This document shows, piece after piece, positions 63,875-64,000 of a DNA stretch of 64,000 bases (position 1 is the stretch's first letter; every line of letters begins with the position of its first letter). Both the position numbers and the translations under genes were made by a program. Under the pieces are notes generated by a model. It ran no database searches and had not been told where the DNA came from. It saw only the letters and a program-made list of their open reading frames with translations. Source of the DNA: Pseudoduganella dura (GTDB taxonomy: Bacteria > Pseudomonadota > Gammaproteobacteria > Burkholderiales > Burkholderiaceae_D); the NCBI RefSeq assembly GCF_009727155.1, contig NZ_WNWM01000002.1:1984001-2048000 (forward strand). Reading direction: 5' to 3'.

Positions 63875-64000
63875 TCATGATTCAGCCGGAAGATCCGGCT
63901 GGAAGAGCCGGCTGAACGAGTCAGCCTGAATACGGGTCAGGCCGGACTCGTGGTCCGGCCGGATCGGGTGCCGCCACCGGGCCGGCGGGCACGGCGGGCC
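63875..64000 (-). CDS. Possible 3' end of the next upstream gene
   Basis: On the minus strand a frame is open from the window edge to a stop at 63875-63877, 10 bases before the ctaA start, which is the spacing expected for the preceding gene of an operon. Third codon positions are mostly G or C, but the predicted tail (ending PDLPAES) shows no family. Another frame ending at 63921 is a rival. The segment is rich in CCGGCT/AGCCGG repeats, so it might instead be intergenic. Confidence 0.3.
   Translation of the reverse strand, partial: GPPCPPARWRHPIRPDHESGLTRIQADSFSRLFQPDLPAES

Overview
This is high-GC DNA (about two thirds G+C) from a betaproteobacterium, most probably Oxalobacteraceae of the Massilia/Pseudoduganella type. 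The signs are an uninterrupted division and cell-wall (dcw) cluster, PEP-CTERM surface proteins, a class A RNase P RNA, a Burkholderiales-style gram-negative porin, the ctaA-ctaB-sco haem a/copper block, and ftsY-ftsE-ftsX next to rpoH. No tRNA, rRNA, insertion sequence, prophage or CRISPR array was seen.

Layout. 1-1409: two tandem PEP-CTERM genes, the first cut by the window edge. 1495-1998: a Prx5-type peroxiredoxin. 2027-19660: the complete dcw cluster on the minus strand, read mraZ-rsmH-ftsL-ftsI-murE-murF-mraY-murD-ftsW-murG-murC-ddl-ftsQ-ftsA-ftsZ. It starts at a promoter carrying four MraZ boxes and ends at a strong terminator after ftsZ. 19660-20322 is an AT-rich gap. 20323-22163: glpK lies directly behind rnpB. 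22282-29797: a ThDP enzyme, a secreted protein, a porin, a chemoreceptor, a TauD-like dioxygenase and an AEC transporter. 30003-30974: a MerR regulator with a cobalamin-binding domain and CarH-like motifs. 31177-35276: ftsY, ftsE, ftsX and then rpoH, whose promoter is overlapped by a near-perfect CIRCE (HrcA) operator. 35463-39995: a lipoprotein, gamma-glutamyltransferase, and a Fur-controlled TonB receptor. 40027-43066: a small monooxygenase plus an atypical P450, a divergent ArsR regulator and a signal peptidase I. 43135-46490: an ABC exporter whose permease is fused to a CPBP protease domain.

46561-57733 is the most interesting region, a tellurite-resistance-like (Ter) stress locus. Five tightly overlapping genes (ATP-grasp, phosphoribosyltransferase-TRSP, HAD phosphatase, StiP/PELOTA-type phosphoribosyltransferase, HpcH/CitE-type lyase) form the proposed Ter biosynthetic module. 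They sit between two copies of a duplicated Ter block. Copy A (46561-49218) keeps the TerD-family pair and the TerC-like gene but has lost its LysR regulator, leaving only its promoter. Copy B (54366-57733) keeps the pair, has an AIM24-family gene between them, keeps the NhaR-like LysR gene, and has lost nearly all of its terC, of which a short relic remains at 56640-56738.

57883-64000: a CNNM/CorC-type membrane protein, a secreted protein, an AI-2E transporter, and the sco-ctaB-ctaA block for cytochrome oxidase maturation. The window ends in what may be the 3' end of the next gene upstream.
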